Shown here: in pieces, positions 46,840-55,617 of the stretch | Numbering within the stretch: position 1 is the stretch's first letter | How the letters are laid out: each line of letters opens with the position of its first letter | Origin: Ectothiorhodospira mobilis | GTDB taxonomy: Bacteria; Pseudomonadota; Gammaproteobacteria; Ectothiorhodospirales; Ectothiorhodospiraceae | Direction: 5' to 3' | Assembly: GCF_900114895.1 (NCBI RefSeq) | Contig: NZ_FOUO01000005.1 | Location: 62,001 to 126,000 of the forward strand | DNA: 64,000 bases | Notes under the pieces: model-generated | What the model saw: only the letters and a program-made list of their open reading frames with translations | Told to the model about the DNA's origin: nothing | The model's database searches: none | Position numbers and translations under genes: made by a program

Positions 46840-48039
46840 TCACACCTGATCCAGCCCCCGACCCAGGTCGGCGCGGATATCCGCCGCATCCTCCAGGCCC
46901 ACGGCCACGCGAAGCAGGCCCTCGTCGATGCCCTGCTCCGCCCGCTGCTCCGGGGTGAGGCGGCCGTGGGTGGTGGTGGCCGGGTGGGTGATGGTGCTGC
47001 GGGTGTCCCCCAGGTTGGCGGTGATGGAGAGCATCCGGGTGGCGTCGATGACCCGCCAGGCCGCCTCCCGGCCCCCCCGCACCCGGAAGGAGACGATGCC
47101 CCCGAAGCCGGACTGCTGGGCCGCCGCCAGGTGGTGTCCGGGATGGGATTCCAGCCCCGGGTAGTGCACCCGTTCCACCGCCCCGTGCCCCTCCAGCCAG
47201 CGGGCCAGCTCCAGGGCCGCGGCGCTGTGGGCCCGCATGCGCAGGGGCAGGGTCTCCAGGCCCTTGAGGAAGACCCAGGCATTGAACGGACTCATGCTGG
47301 GCCCTGCCGTGCGCAGGAAGCCGAACACCTCCTTCCCCACCCGCTCGGCATCCCCCACCACGGCCCCGCCCACGCAGCGGCCCTGCCCGTCCAGGTACTT
47401 GGTGGCCGAGTGCACCACCAGATCCGCCCCCAGCCCCAGGGGGTGCTGCAGGGCCGGGGTGCACAGGCAGTTGTCCACCACCAAGAGGGCGTCCCGGGAG
47501 CGGGCCAGCCGCGACAGGGCCTGCAGGTCCACCACCTCCCCCAGGGGGTTGGACGGGGTCTCGGCGAACAGCATGCGGGTGCGGGGCCCCATGGCCGCCT
47601 CCCAGGCCGCCAAGTCCCCCAGGGGGACATAGCTCACCTGGATGCCGAAGCGGGTGAGGTAGTTGCTGAACAGGGCCGTGGTGGAACCGAACACGGAGCG
47701 GGAGGAGACGATATGGTCCCCCGCCCGCAGCAGGGCCAGACAGGTGGAGAGGATGGCCGCCATGCCCGAGGCGGTGGCCACGCAGGCCTCGCCCCCCTCC
47801 AGGGCGGCGAGGCGGTCCTGGAAGGTGCGCACCGTGGGATTGGTGAAGCGGGCGTAGATATTCCCCGGCGCCTCACCGGCGAAGCGGGCGGCCGCCTCGG
47901 CGGCGCTGGAGAAGACGAAGCTGGAGGTGGCGTAGATGGGGTCGGAATGCTCCTGTTCCGAACCCCGCCGCTGTCCCGCCCGCACCGCCAGGGTGTCGAA
48001 GCCGGGATCGCGGCCCCATGTGTCGAAGAGATCCTCCAC
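46840..48039 (-). CDS. metZ: O-succinylhomoserine sulfhydrylase
   Basis: A 399-residue PLP enzyme of the Cys/Met metabolism family. It uses sulfide and O-succinylhomoserine to give homocysteine directly. SSFVFSSAAEAAARFAGE and the YxRxxNPT motif (YARFTNPT) near residue 62 are MetZ-like, and the PLP lysine lies in SATKYLDGQG near 210. Direct sulfide assimilation suits a sulfur-metabolising organism. It follows alr by 53 bases on the same strand. MetB/MetC-type activity is a less likely alternative. Confidence 0.9.
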   Translation of the reverse strand: MEDLFDTWGRDPGFDTLAVRAGQRRGSEQEHSDPIYATSSFVFSSAAEAAARFAGEAPGNIYARFTNPTVRTFQDRLAALEGGEACVATASGMAAILSTCLALLRAGDHIVSSRSVFGSTTALFSNYLTRFGIQVSYVPLGDLAAWEAAMGPRTRMLFAETPSNPLGEVVDLQALSRLARSRDALLVVDNCLCTPALQHPLGLGADLVVHSATKYLDGQGRCVGGAVVGDAERVGKEVFGFLRTAGPSMSPFNAWVFLKGLETLPLRMRAHSAAALELARWLEGHGAVERVHYPGLESHPGHHLAAAQQSGFGGIVSFRVRGGREAAWRVIDATRMLSITANLGDTRSTITHPATTTHGRLTPEQRAEQGIDEGLLRVAVGLEDAADIRADLGRGLDQV

Positions 48040-48092
48040 GGATGTGTCCCCGAAATGAAAAAAATCAATCTATGGGGGACTGCTCCCGGCTG

Positions 48093-49187
48093 TCAATGCG
48101 CATTCCCGGCCACCTCCTCCACCCGCACCCGTCCGGCCACGGCGCAGAGCAGGTCGTAGCTAATGGTCTCGGCGGCCCGGGCCACCTCCTCCACCGGCAG
48201 CCCCTCCCCCCAGAGGGTCACGGGATCCCCCACCGCGGCCCCGGGCAGGTCCGTCAGGTCGATGGTGATCAGATCCATGGAGACCCGTCCGATGAGCGGC
48301 GCCCGGCCCTGGGGCAGGCACACCGGCACCCCGCTGGGGACATGGCGGGGATAGCCATCGGCATAGCCGATGGCCACTACCCCCACCCGCGTGGGCCGGC
48401 GGCAGCGGAAGGTGGCCCCGTAGCCCACCGCATCCCCCGGGGCCAGGTCGTGCACCGCCACCAGGGGGGCCTGCAGGGTCATCACCGGCTGCAGGCCGTG
48501 ACGGCGGGCATCGCCGTCGGCCATGGGCGAGGCGCCGTAGAGCAGGATGCCGGGTCGGTTCCAGTCCCCGTGGGCCCGGGGCAGTCCCAGGATGGCGGCG
48601 GAGTTGGCCAGGCTGCGCTCCCCCGGCAGATCACGGGTGGCGGCCTCGAAACGGGCCAGTTGCGCGGCGTTCTCCGCCCGCCCCGGCTCGTCCGCACAGG
48701 CCAGATGGGTCATGAGCACCGGTGATGTGGCCACGTTGGCGCAGTTTTGCAGGGCCCGCAGCCGCACGAAGGCATCCTCCGCCGGAAAGCCCAGCCGGCC
48801 CATGCCGCTGTCCAGTTTCAGCCAGACCCGCACCGGCCGCGGCAGGGGGGTCGTCTCCAGCAGCCGCAGCTGCACGGGGTCGTGCACCGCCACGGCGATC
48901 CCCTGGCGTGCGGCATGGACGAGTTCATGGCCATCGCGAAAACCCTGCAGGGCCAGCAGCGGCAGGGCGTGTCCCGCATTGCGCAGGGCGAAGGCCTCCT
49001 CCAGGCAGGAGACGGCAAAGCCGTCGGTGTGCGGCGCCAGGGCATCCGCCACCCGCAACAGGCCGTGGCCGTAGGCCTCGGCCTTGATCACCGCCATGAC
49101 GCGGGAGCGGGGGGCGGCGCGGCGGGCGATGCCCAGGTTGTGCACCAGGGCCGCCGGGCGCAGGCGGGCCGTGGCGGCCCGTTTCAC
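48093..49187 (-). CDS. alr: Alanine racemase
   Basis: A 364-residue PLP enzyme making D-alanine for peptidoglycan. The PLP lysine is in MAVIKAEAYGHG (K34), where most enzymes have KANAYGHG. The second catalytic residue Tyr is in VGYGATFRC, and RVSMDLITIDLTD is the usual C-terminal motif. It starts with GTG 49187, overlapping the dnaB stop by 4 bases (GTGA), a common dnaB-alr arrangement. Confidence 0.96.
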   Translation of the reverse strand: MKRAATARLRPAALVHNLGIARRAAPRSRVMAVIKAEAYGHGLLRVADALAPHTDGFAVSCLEEAFALRNAGHALPLLALQGFRDGHELVHAARQGIAVAVHDPVQLRLLETTPLPRPVRVWLKLDSGMGRLGFPAEDAFVRLRALQNCANVATSPVLMTHLACADEPGRAENAAQLARFEAATRDLPGERSLANSAAILGLPRAHGDWNRPGILLYGASPMADGDARRHGLQPVMTLQAPLVAVHDLAPGDAVGYGATFRCRRPTRVGVVAIGYADGYPRHVPSGVPVCLPQGRAPLIGRVSMDLITIDLTDLPGAAVGDPVTLWGEGLPVEEVARAAETISYDLLCAVAGRVRVEEVAGNAH

Positions 49188-51847
49188 GCCTCGTAGTCCC
49201 CGCCGGAATACACCTCCGGCACGTAGTTCTCAAAGCGGGTGTACTGCCCCAGGAAGGTGAGGCGCAGGGTGCCGATGGGACCGTTACGCTGCTTGGCGAT
49301 GATGATCTCCGCCGTGCCCTTGTCGGGGCTGTCCTCGTTGTAGACCTCATCGCGATAGATGAACACGATCACGTCTGCATCCTGCTCGATCGCCCCCGAG
49401 TTGTGACTGACGATGCCGTCCGCCAGCCAGCAGGCCGGTCCCGGCACCGTCAGGTCATAGACCGCCTCCTCGCCGTCGGGCTCGATGGAGACCACCCGAT
49501 CCCAGAAGCGATCACTGCTGGCGTGCTGCCGGAGGGCTTCATTGTTGAGCAACTCACCATACCCCCGAATGGTCTCCCGCGAGGGAGCGAAACGGAAATG
49601 GGCACTGCCCCCATAGGTGGTCCCCCGCATGCGCGCCATGGCGCGGTGGGAGATGCCCCCGTCCGCCATGGCCGCCCGCACCTCCTGGAAGACCTCCTGT
49701 GGCAGGGTATCGGTGTTGGTATTCGCCTTCACCCCCTGCAGGCAGGCCCTCAGGGTCTCGGCCTGAGGCACGCGCGGACCAAAGGCCCCCACCTGGTCCA
49801 GGAATCGCAGCTGTTGTTGCGCGCCGGTGATCCAGACCAGATAGGTGGGGCGGTGGACACCACTTTGGATGGACTGGATGCGGGCGATGATCCCCAGGCG
49901 CATCAACAGGGCCGCCACATCCTCCGCCAGACCGCGGCTGTTGGTGCTCAGATGGATGCCATGGCTGCCCCGTTGCTCGGGTTTGCGGGCGGACAAGGTG
50001 CCATCGGTGGCCCAGAGATGGCGCAGGAACATAGCGATCTGCTGGTTGGACAGTTGGAACAGGGCTTCGGGAACCCGCTTCTCGTAGGACCGTTGTCCAA
50101 ATACGCCCAGGTTCCGGAGCCAGAGATTGATCCCTTCCGGATGCCACCGATTGCCGTTCCCGCTGAACACCAGCTGATGCCATCGTCCACGACCTTCATG
50201 CCGATGGACCTGCACCCCGAATCCCTCCCGGGCGCAGCGGGTCACCACCTCGCTGTTCTCCGGTGATGCCGTGGTATAGCGCAGCGGCTGTCCCTTGAGG
50301 TAACTCCCATCCCCCATGAGATGGGCCAAAAGGATCACCTCGTGATCCGCCCACACCTCGGCCACCCGGGGCTCGGGAAGACGGCGCGCCAGGGCCAGGC
50401 GATCCCCGGGTTTGAGTTCGGCGAGGGTCTTCCACCCCCCCCAGGCGTAGAGACGGTGGTCAGCGGTGGCCCGGATGGAGCGTCCACTGGCCAGTTGCAG
50501 GCGATACACCGGCCGCGTGCCCACACGCCAGACCTTGTCGGAACGGGTCTCCACCAGACGACCCTGTTCATCCATGGCCATCACCGTTGGCGCATACCCC
50601 TCCAGGTCACGGATGGGCACCCAACGCCCATCGGCCAGGACCACCCGGGTATCCCCGGTGACACATTCACGCAGGTCCGACATCACCGGCCGCTTGTTGG
50701 GGCGCTGTTCCAGGCCGCGGTTGAGCTGGGACAGGGCGATCACCGGGACATTCATCTCCTTGGCCAGGGCCTTGAGGCCGCGGGAGATCTCGGAGATCTC
50801 CGTGGTGCGGTTCTCCGCGCTGCCGGGGATCTGCATGAGCTGCAGGTAGTCCACCACGATCAACCCCAGCTGCTTGTGCTCGCGCATGAGGCGGCGGGAG
50901 CGGGCACGCAGGTCATTGGGGGAGAGGGCCGGGCTGTCGTCGATGTAGAGCTGGGCCTCGGAGAGCATGGACACGGCGCTGGAGAAGCGGGGCCAGTCAT
51001 CATCCTGCAGCCGGCCGGTGCGCAGGCGCTGCTGGTTGATGCGCCCCAGGGAGGACAGCAGACGCATGGTCAGCTGCTCGCCGGGCATCTCCATGCTGAA
51101 GATGGCCACGGGGTACTGTTGCTTGAGGGCGGCATACTCGGCCATGTTCATGGCCAGGGTGGTCTTGCCCATGGAGGGGCGGGCGGCGAGGATCACCAGG
51201 TCCCCGGGCTGGAGGCCGGAGGTGAGCTCATCGAACTCGTCGTAGCCGGTGGGCATCCCGGTGATGGGGCTGTCCCGCTCGAAGAGCATCTCGATGTGCT
51301 CCACGGTGGCCTTGAGCAGGTTGCGCATGCCGCGAAAGCCCTGGCGGGAGCGCTTGCTCTGCTCGGCGATCTCGAACACCCGCTGCTCGGCCTCGTTGAG
51401 CAGGTCTTCGCTGTCGCGGCCCTCGTTCTGGAAGGCGCTGTCGGCGATGCCCGTGCCCACGCTGATGAGCTGGCGCAGCACGGAACGCTCGCGCACGATA
51501 TCGGCGTAGGCGGTGATGTTGGCGGCGCTGGGGGTATCCCGGGCGAGCAGGCCCAGGTAGGCCAGGCCACCGGCATCCTCCAGCTCGCCGCGGGCCTCCA
51601 GGCGCTCGGAGATGGTGACCAGATCAAACGGGGCGTTGCGCCCTGCCAGCTCGGCGATGGTGCGGAAGATGAGGCGGTGGTCGTAGCGGTAGAAATCCAC
51701 CTCGGCCACCCGGTCGGAGACCCGATCCCAGGCGCTGTTCTCCAGCATGAGACCGCCCAGCACCGCCTGCTCGGCCTCGATGGAATGGGGCGGGATCTTG
51801 AGGGCGTCGGTGTCTTGCCCGCGGGGGGCGGTCGGCGTATCGGACAT
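49184..51847 (-). CDS. dnaB: Replicative DNA helicase DnaB containing an intein
   Basis: An 887-residue precursor. Residues 1-394 and 817-887 form a DnaB helicase: N-terminal domain with [12 protein letters not shown], Walker [10 protein letters not shown] (~222-230), VVDYLQLM and [10 protein letters not shown], then [18 protein letters not shown]. Between them sits a 422-residue intein. After splicing, the host protein would be about 465 residues, the normal DnaB size. [10 protein letters not shown] at 51847 was chosen as start; the frame opens at 51940 without homology. The gene lies in rpsF-rpsR-rplI-dnaB-alr order. Confidence 0.97.
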   Translation of the reverse strand: MSDTPTAPRGQDTDALKIPPHSIEAEQAVLGGLMLENSAWDRVSDRVAEVDFYRYDHRLIFRTIAELAGRNAPFDLVTISERLEARGELEDAGGLAYLGLLARDTPSAANITAYADIVRERSVLRQLISVGTGIADSAFQNEGRDSEDLLNEAEQRVFEIAEQSKRSRQGFRGMRNLLKATVEHIEMLFERDSPITGMPTGYDEFDELTSGLQPGDLVILAARPSMGKTTLAMNMAEYAALKQQYPVAIFSMEMPGEQLTMRLLSSLGRINQQRLRTGRLQDDDWPRFSSAVSMLSEAQLYIDDSPALSPNDLRARSRRLMREHKQLGLIVVDYLQLMQIPGSAENRTTEISEISRGLKALAKEMNVPVIALSQLNRGLEQRPNKRPVMSDLRECVTGDTRVVLADGRWVPIRDLEGYAPTVMAMDEQGRLVETRSDKVWRVGTRPVYRLQLASGRSIRATADHRLYAWGGWKTLAELKPGDRLALARRLPEPRVAEVWADHEVILLAHLMGDGSYLKGQPLRYTTASPENSEVVTRCAREGFGVQVHRHEGRGRWHQLVFSGNGNRWHPEGINLWLRNLGVFGQRSYEKRVPEALFQLSNQQIAMFLRHLWATDGTLSARKPEQRGSHGIHLSTNSRGLAEDVAALLMRLGIIARIQSIQSGVHRPTYLVWITGAQQQLRFLDQVGAFGPRVPQAETLRACLQGVKANTNTDTLPQEVFQEVRAAMADGGISHRAMARMRGTTYGGSAHFRFAPSRETIRGYGELLNNEALRQHASSDRFWDRVVSIEPDGEEAVYDLTVPGPACWLADGIVSHNSGAIEQDADVIVFIYRDEVYNEDSPDKGTAEIIIAKQRNGPIGTLRLTFLGQYTRFENYVPEVYSGGDYEA
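49400..50665 (-). other. DnaB intein with LAGLIDADG-like endonuclease domain
   Basis: Begins at C395 ([10 protein letters not shown], block A) and ends at VSHN before Ser817. Block B has TADH near intein residue 75; block F is [16 protein letters not shown]. Two LAGLIDADG-like helices, [10 protein letters not shown] and [10 protein letters not shown], mark a homing endonuclease. The insertion is at [14 protein letters not shown], inside a highly conserved helicase motif. Both junction residues (Cys1, His-Asn, +1 Ser) are intact, so splicing should work. Confidence 0.93.
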
Positions 51848-51953
51848 GGACCTGATCCCGGTGGGGGAAGGGGCGGGTCCGCAAGGACCCGCTCCGTCGG
51901 TCCCGGCCGGCAAGGGGGAACCGCCGGCCGGGGAAGGCACGCCCGTGGGCGGC

Positions 51954-52403
51954 TCAGCCCTCGGCGGCCACCACCACCTTCAGGGTGGCCTTCACGTCCG
52001 TGTGCAGCTGCAGGTCCACCTCGAACTCGCCGGTCTGGCGCAGGGGACCCTCGGGCAGGCGCACTTCGCGCTTCTCCAGCTCCACACCCATGGACTTGAC
52101 GGCATCGGCGATGTCCGCCGTGCCCACGGAACCGAAGAGCTTGCCTTCGCCGCCGGCCTTGGCGGTGACGGTGACCGTCATGGCCTCCAGCTTCTCGCGG
52201 CGCGCCTCGGCGGCGGCCAGGGCCTCGGCGGCGGCCTTCTCCAGCTCGGCGCGCCGGGCCTCGAACTCGGCGAGGTTCGCCTCGGTGGCGAACTTGGCCT
52301 TGCCCTGGGGCAGCAGGTAGTTGCGTGCATAGCCGGGACGCACCCGCACCTTGTCACCCAGATTGCCCAGGTTTTCCACCTTTTCCAGAAGAATGACTTC
52401 CAT
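51954..52403 (-). CDS. rplI: 50S ribosomal protein L9
   Basis: A 149-residue protein with the N-terminal rRNA-binding motif [19 protein letters not shown] and [14 protein letters not shown], then a long Ala/Glu-rich connecting helix (~45-75) and the C-terminal domain ([15 protein letters not shown]). Standard size. Located between the DUF2232-like membrane gene and dnaB. Confidence 0.98.
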   Translation of the reverse strand: MEVILLEKVENLGNLGDKVRVRPGYARNYLLPQGKAKFATEANLAEFEARRAELEKAAAEALAAAEARREKLEAMTVTVTAKAGGEGKLFGSVGTADIADAVKSMGVELEKREVRLPEGPLRQTGEFEVDLQLHTDVKATLKVVVAAEG

Positions 52404-52455
52404 CGATCTCTACCTCAATCAAGAAACAACGATGTGGCCCGAGCGCATCGGGGCA

Positions 52456-53367
52456 TCAGGTATCATCGGGCCGCGCCCGTTCCGGGAGGCGGCCCCGCAG
52501 GTCCAGAAGGCTGTCCACGACGCCCAGGGTGGCCAGCATGACCATCACCTGGGGCAGGGCCAGGAACAGGAGCACGTACACGGCCACCAGCCACAGGCGG
52601 TGCAGCCCCAGGCGGGCATGGAGGCCGTGGAGCAGGGCCAGCCCATGCACGAAGAACGCCGCCAGGCACACCAGGGCCAGCTCGAACCAGAGGGTGGCCC
52701 CCGTGCCCCAGGCCAGGGCCATGAGCACGGCGAGGACAGCGGCCGGCCCCGGCCCCAGGCGCAGGGCGTGAAACTCCCGGCGGAACCCGCCGGGGTTGTA
52801 CAGCTGCGACTGCCAGTGACGCGCCAGCATCAGCCCCAGGATCAGGGCCAGCACCGACACCGCGGCCACCATGCCGTTCATGAGGGCGGCCGCCTGACGG
52901 AAGAATGCCTCCCGGGCGGCGGGGTCCATGCCGGACTGCTCCAACAGCGGCCCGGCGGCCTGCTGCAGCACCGCCAGCCAGAGGCGGTCGATGCCCGGTG
53001 CCAGCAGCTCCAGCAGCAGCACCGCGCCGGCCCCCATGAGCACCGCGGCGAGCAGGGTGGCGGACCAGGACACCCTGGCCCGCAACACCTGCGCCGCGGC
53101 CACGGCCGGGAGCCACTGCACCAGGGCGGTGGCCGCCCCTGCCGCCGGGCCAAACCCGGCGGCCCAGGTCATGACGGCGATGACCACGGCGGCAAGGCCC
53201 GTCACCGCCAGCCCCTGGGCGGCCCCCAGTCTCAGGGTCACCAGGGCGACGGCGGAACTGCCCAACAGGGCCACCGGGGGCAGCAGCAGACCGCCCGCGC
53301 CGAAGCCGGCGGTGGCGGTCACGGCCCGCAGCCGGCCCTGCATGATGAACCCCGCCAGTCTGCGCAT
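52456..53367 (-). CDS. DUF2232-like membrane protein
   Basis: A 303-residue polytopic protein with about eight hydrophobic helices and short loops. The short motif NPGGFRREFHALRLG before the last third is typical of the membrane protein found between rpsR and rplI in many gammaproteobacteria. Function is unknown. It starts 26 bases after the rpsR stop and precedes rplI by 52 bases, so it belongs to the ribosomal-protein operon. Confidence 0.8.
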   Translation of the reverse strand: MRRLAGFIMQGRLRAVTATAGFGAGGLLLPPVALLGSSAVALVTLRLGAAQGLAVTGLAAVVIAVMTWAAGFGPAAGAATALVQWLPAVAAAQVLRARVSWSATLLAAVLMGAGAVLLLELLAPGIDRLWLAVLQQAAGPLLEQSGMDPAAREAFFRQAAALMNGMVAAVSVLALILGLMLARHWQSQLYNPGGFRREFHALRLGPGPAAVLAVLMALAWGTGATLWFELALVCLAAFFVHGLALLHGLHARLGLHRLWLVAVYVLLFLALPQVMVMLATLGVVDSLLDLRGRLPERARPDDT

Positions 53368-53393
53368 GGGATCAGCCGCCCGGGGCGACGGGA

Positions 53394-53618
53394 TCAGTGG
53401 TTATCGCAGTAGGGCAGCAGGGCCAGGTAGCGGGCGCGCTTGATGGCGGTGGCCAGCTGGCGCTGGTAGCGGGCGCTGGTGCCCGTGATGCGGCTGGGGA
53501 CGATCTTGCCGGTCTCGGTCACGTAGTTCTTGAGGGTATTGAGGTCCTTGTAGTCGATGAACTCGACACCCTCGGCGGTGAAGCGGCAATACTTGCGGCG
53601 GCGGAAGAAACGGGCCAT
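53394..53618 (-). CDS. rpsR: 30S ribosomal protein S18
   Basis: A 74-residue protein: [36 protein letters not shown], then PSRITGT and [18 protein letters not shown]. All are the conserved bS18 features. Its N-terminus is the target of RimI in other bacteria. It follows rpsF by 39 bases. Confidence 0.98.
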   Translation of the reverse strand: MARFFRRRKYCRFTAEGVEFIDYKDLNTLKNYVTETGKIVPSRITGTSARYQRQLATAIKRARYLALLPYCDNH

Positions 53619-53657
53619 GGTCTTTCTACCTCGGAATCAGGGGGTGAACGGGGTGGT

Positions 53658-54017
53658 TCAGGCGGCGTTCTCGCCGGAGGACTCGCCTTCTTCCTCGTCC
53701 CGGTTCTTGGCCAGGGGAGAAGCTTCGGTGAAGGCCCGGTCCATGCGCATGACCATGTGACGGATCACGGCATCGTTGAAACGGAAGGCGCTCACCAGTT
53801 CCTCCAGGGCGCTCTCGGGGCACTCCACGTTCATGAGGACGTAGTGGGCCTTGTGCAGCTTCTGGATGGGGTAGGCCAGCTGGCGGCGACCCCAGTCCTC
53901 CAGGCGATGGACCTCACCCTCGGCGGATTCGACGATCCCCCGGTAGCGTTCCATCATGGCGGACACCTGTTCACTCTGGTCCGGGTGGACCATGAAGACG
54001 ATCTCGTAGTGACGCAT
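53658..54017 (-). CDS. rpsF: 30S ribosomal protein S6
   Basis: A 119-residue protein starting [17 protein letters not shown] with [20 protein letters not shown], characteristic of bS6; it binds bS18 on the platform of the small subunit. The tail is acidic (EEEGESSGE). AAGGAAA precedes ATG 54017. The frame opens at 54065 but the start here matches the family. It is first in the operon leading to dnaB and alr. Confidence 0.98.
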   Translation of the reverse strand: MRHYEIVFMVHPDQSEQVSAMMERYRGIVESAEGEVHRLEDWGRRQLAYPIQKLHKAHYVLMNVECPESALEELVSAFRFNDAVIRHMVMRMDRAFTEASPLAKNRDEEEGESSGENAA

Positions 54018-54194
54018 GCGGCTTTCCTTTCGGGTAACAGCCTCCCGGGGCATCCGGTGAGGCAAGGACGGCAGGCCGGGCGCTTGGCCCGGAAAAAGGC
54101 GGAATCTTAACCCGTCGTTGCGCTACGATCAATCGACCCGCACCGGGGGCATGCCCCGGCGCCGATCCCATCCGCTTGCGGAAGGAAACAGCCC

Positions 54195-54878
54195 ATGATC
54201 CCCCTCTCCGACGAGAACCCCACCGAGCGAGCGCCCCTGGTCTCCTGGGCGATCCTGGTCCTGTGCGTAGTGGCCTTCTTCTGGCAGGTCTCCCTGGGCC
54301 AGGAGGGGGCGGCCCGGGCCATATATGGCCTGGGATTCATCCCCGCGGTGGTCCTGGAGGGGGCACAGCTCCCCCCCGGGGTGCAACTGGTGCCGCCCTG
54401 GCTGACGCCCTTCACCAGCCAGTTCCTCCACGGCGGCCTGTTGCATCTCATCGGCAACCTGCTCTTTTTGTGGGTGTTCGCCGACAACGTGGAGGACGCC
54501 CTGGGGCATGTGCGCTTTGTGCTCTTCTACCTGCTCTGCGGGGCCGCCGCCGCCCTGGGCCACGGCCTGCTGGCCCCGGGTTCGGAGGTGCCCATGATCG
54601 GCGCCAGCGGGGCCATCTCCGGCGTGCTGGGGGCCTATCTGCTGCTGCACCCGGCGGCGCGGGTGACCTTCCTCATCCCCCTGGGGCTGATCCTCTACCC
54701 CGCCCGGCTGCCGGCGGCCTTCGTACTGCTGTTCTGGTTCGTGCTGCAGCTGCTGCAGGCCCTGTTCACCCCGCCGGACCAGCCCGGCGTGGCCTTCCTG
54801 GCCCACGTCACCGGATTCGTCGCCGGGATGTTCCTGCTGCTGGTGTTCAGGCCCCGGGGGCGGTCGCCCTTCGGCTGA
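54195..54878 (+). CDS. Rhomboid family intramembrane serine protease
   Basis: A 227-residue protein with about six membrane helices. HGGLLHLIGNLLFLWVFADNVED provides the conserved His/Asn of the oxyanion region, GASGAISGVLG the catalytic Ser, and AHVTGFVAG the catalytic His. It cleaves substrates within the membrane. It is divergent from rpsF and overlaps the rlmB 3' end by 32 bases. Confidence 0.92.
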   Translation: MIPLSDENPTERAPLVSWAILVLCVVAFFWQVSLGQEGAARAIYGLGFIPAVVLEGAQLPPGVQLVPPWLTPFTSQFLHGGLLHLIGNLLFLWVFADNVEDALGHVRFVLFYLLCGAAAALGHGLLAPGSEVPMIGASGAISGVLGAYLLLHPAARVTFLIPLGLILYPARLPAAFVLLFWFVLQLLQALFTPPDQPGVAFLAHVTGFVAGMFLLLVFRPRGRSPFG

Positions 54879-55614
54879 GGCGCTGGCGCACCGCCTCGTA
54901 GAGACAGACCCCCGCCGCCACGGACACGTTCAGGCTCTCCACCTGCCCCTGCATGGGCAGGTGCACCCGGGCATCGCAGTGTCGGGCGGTGAGCTGGCGC
55001 ATGCCCCGCCCCTCGGCCCCCAGCACCAGGGCCACGGGGCCGGTGAGATCGGCTGCGTAGAGGCTGTCCTGGGCCTCGCCCTCCGTGCCCACCACCCACA
55101 CCCCCAGGTCCTTGAGCAGGTCCAGGCTGCGGGCCAGGTTGGTCACCTGCACGAAGGGCACGCTCTCGGCGGCGCCGCAGGCCACCTTGCGCGCCACCGC
55201 CGTGAGGCCGGCGGCCCGGTCCCGGGGGGCGATCACGGCGCTGGCCCCGGCGGCGTCGGCGGTGCGCAGACAGGCCCCCAGGTTGTGGGGATCGGTGACC
55301 CCGTCCAGCACCAGCAGCAGGGCCTCCTGCCCGGCCTGCATCACCCGGTCCGGCAGGTCCCGCTCCTCCACCGCCCGGGCGGCGGCCACCCGCGCCAGCA
55401 CCCCCTGATGGCGGCCGCCGCCGCAGGCCCGGTCCAGATCCCCCCGGGGCACCCGCCGCACCGGGAGCGCGGCCGCCTGCGCCCGGTCCAGCAGCGCCGC
55501 CATGCGCGGGTCGTCCCGGCCCTGCTGCACCTCCAGGGCCTTCACCCGCCCCGGGTCCCGGCGCAACAGGGCCTCCACGGCGTGCAGGCCGAAGACCTTG
55601 TCCCCTGCGGCCAC
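54847..55614 (-). CDS. rlmB: 23S rRNA (guanosine-2'-O-)-methyltransferase
   Basis: A 255-residue SPOUT methyltransferase that modifies G2251 of 23S rRNA. N-terminal substrate domain with VFGLHAVEALLRRDP; the knotted domain has LDGVTDPHNLGACLRTADAAG, LGAEGRGMRQLTARHCD and LPMQGQVESLNVSVAAGV. It begins 3 bases after the rnr stop, the common rnr-rlmB operon. Confidence 0.97.
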   Translation of the reverse strand: MAAGDKVFGLHAVEALLRRDPGRVKALEVQQGRDDPRMAALLDRAQAAALPVRRVPRGDLDRACGGGRHQGVLARVAAARAVEERDLPDRVMQAGQEALLLVLDGVTDPHNLGACLRTADAAGASAVIAPRDRAAGLTAVARKVACGAAESVPFVQVTNLARSLDLLKDLGVWVVGTEGEAQDSLYAADLTGPVALVLGAEGRGMRQLTARHCDARVHLPMQGQVESLNVSVAAGVCLYEAVRQRLSRRATAPGA

Positions 55615-55617
55615 GGC

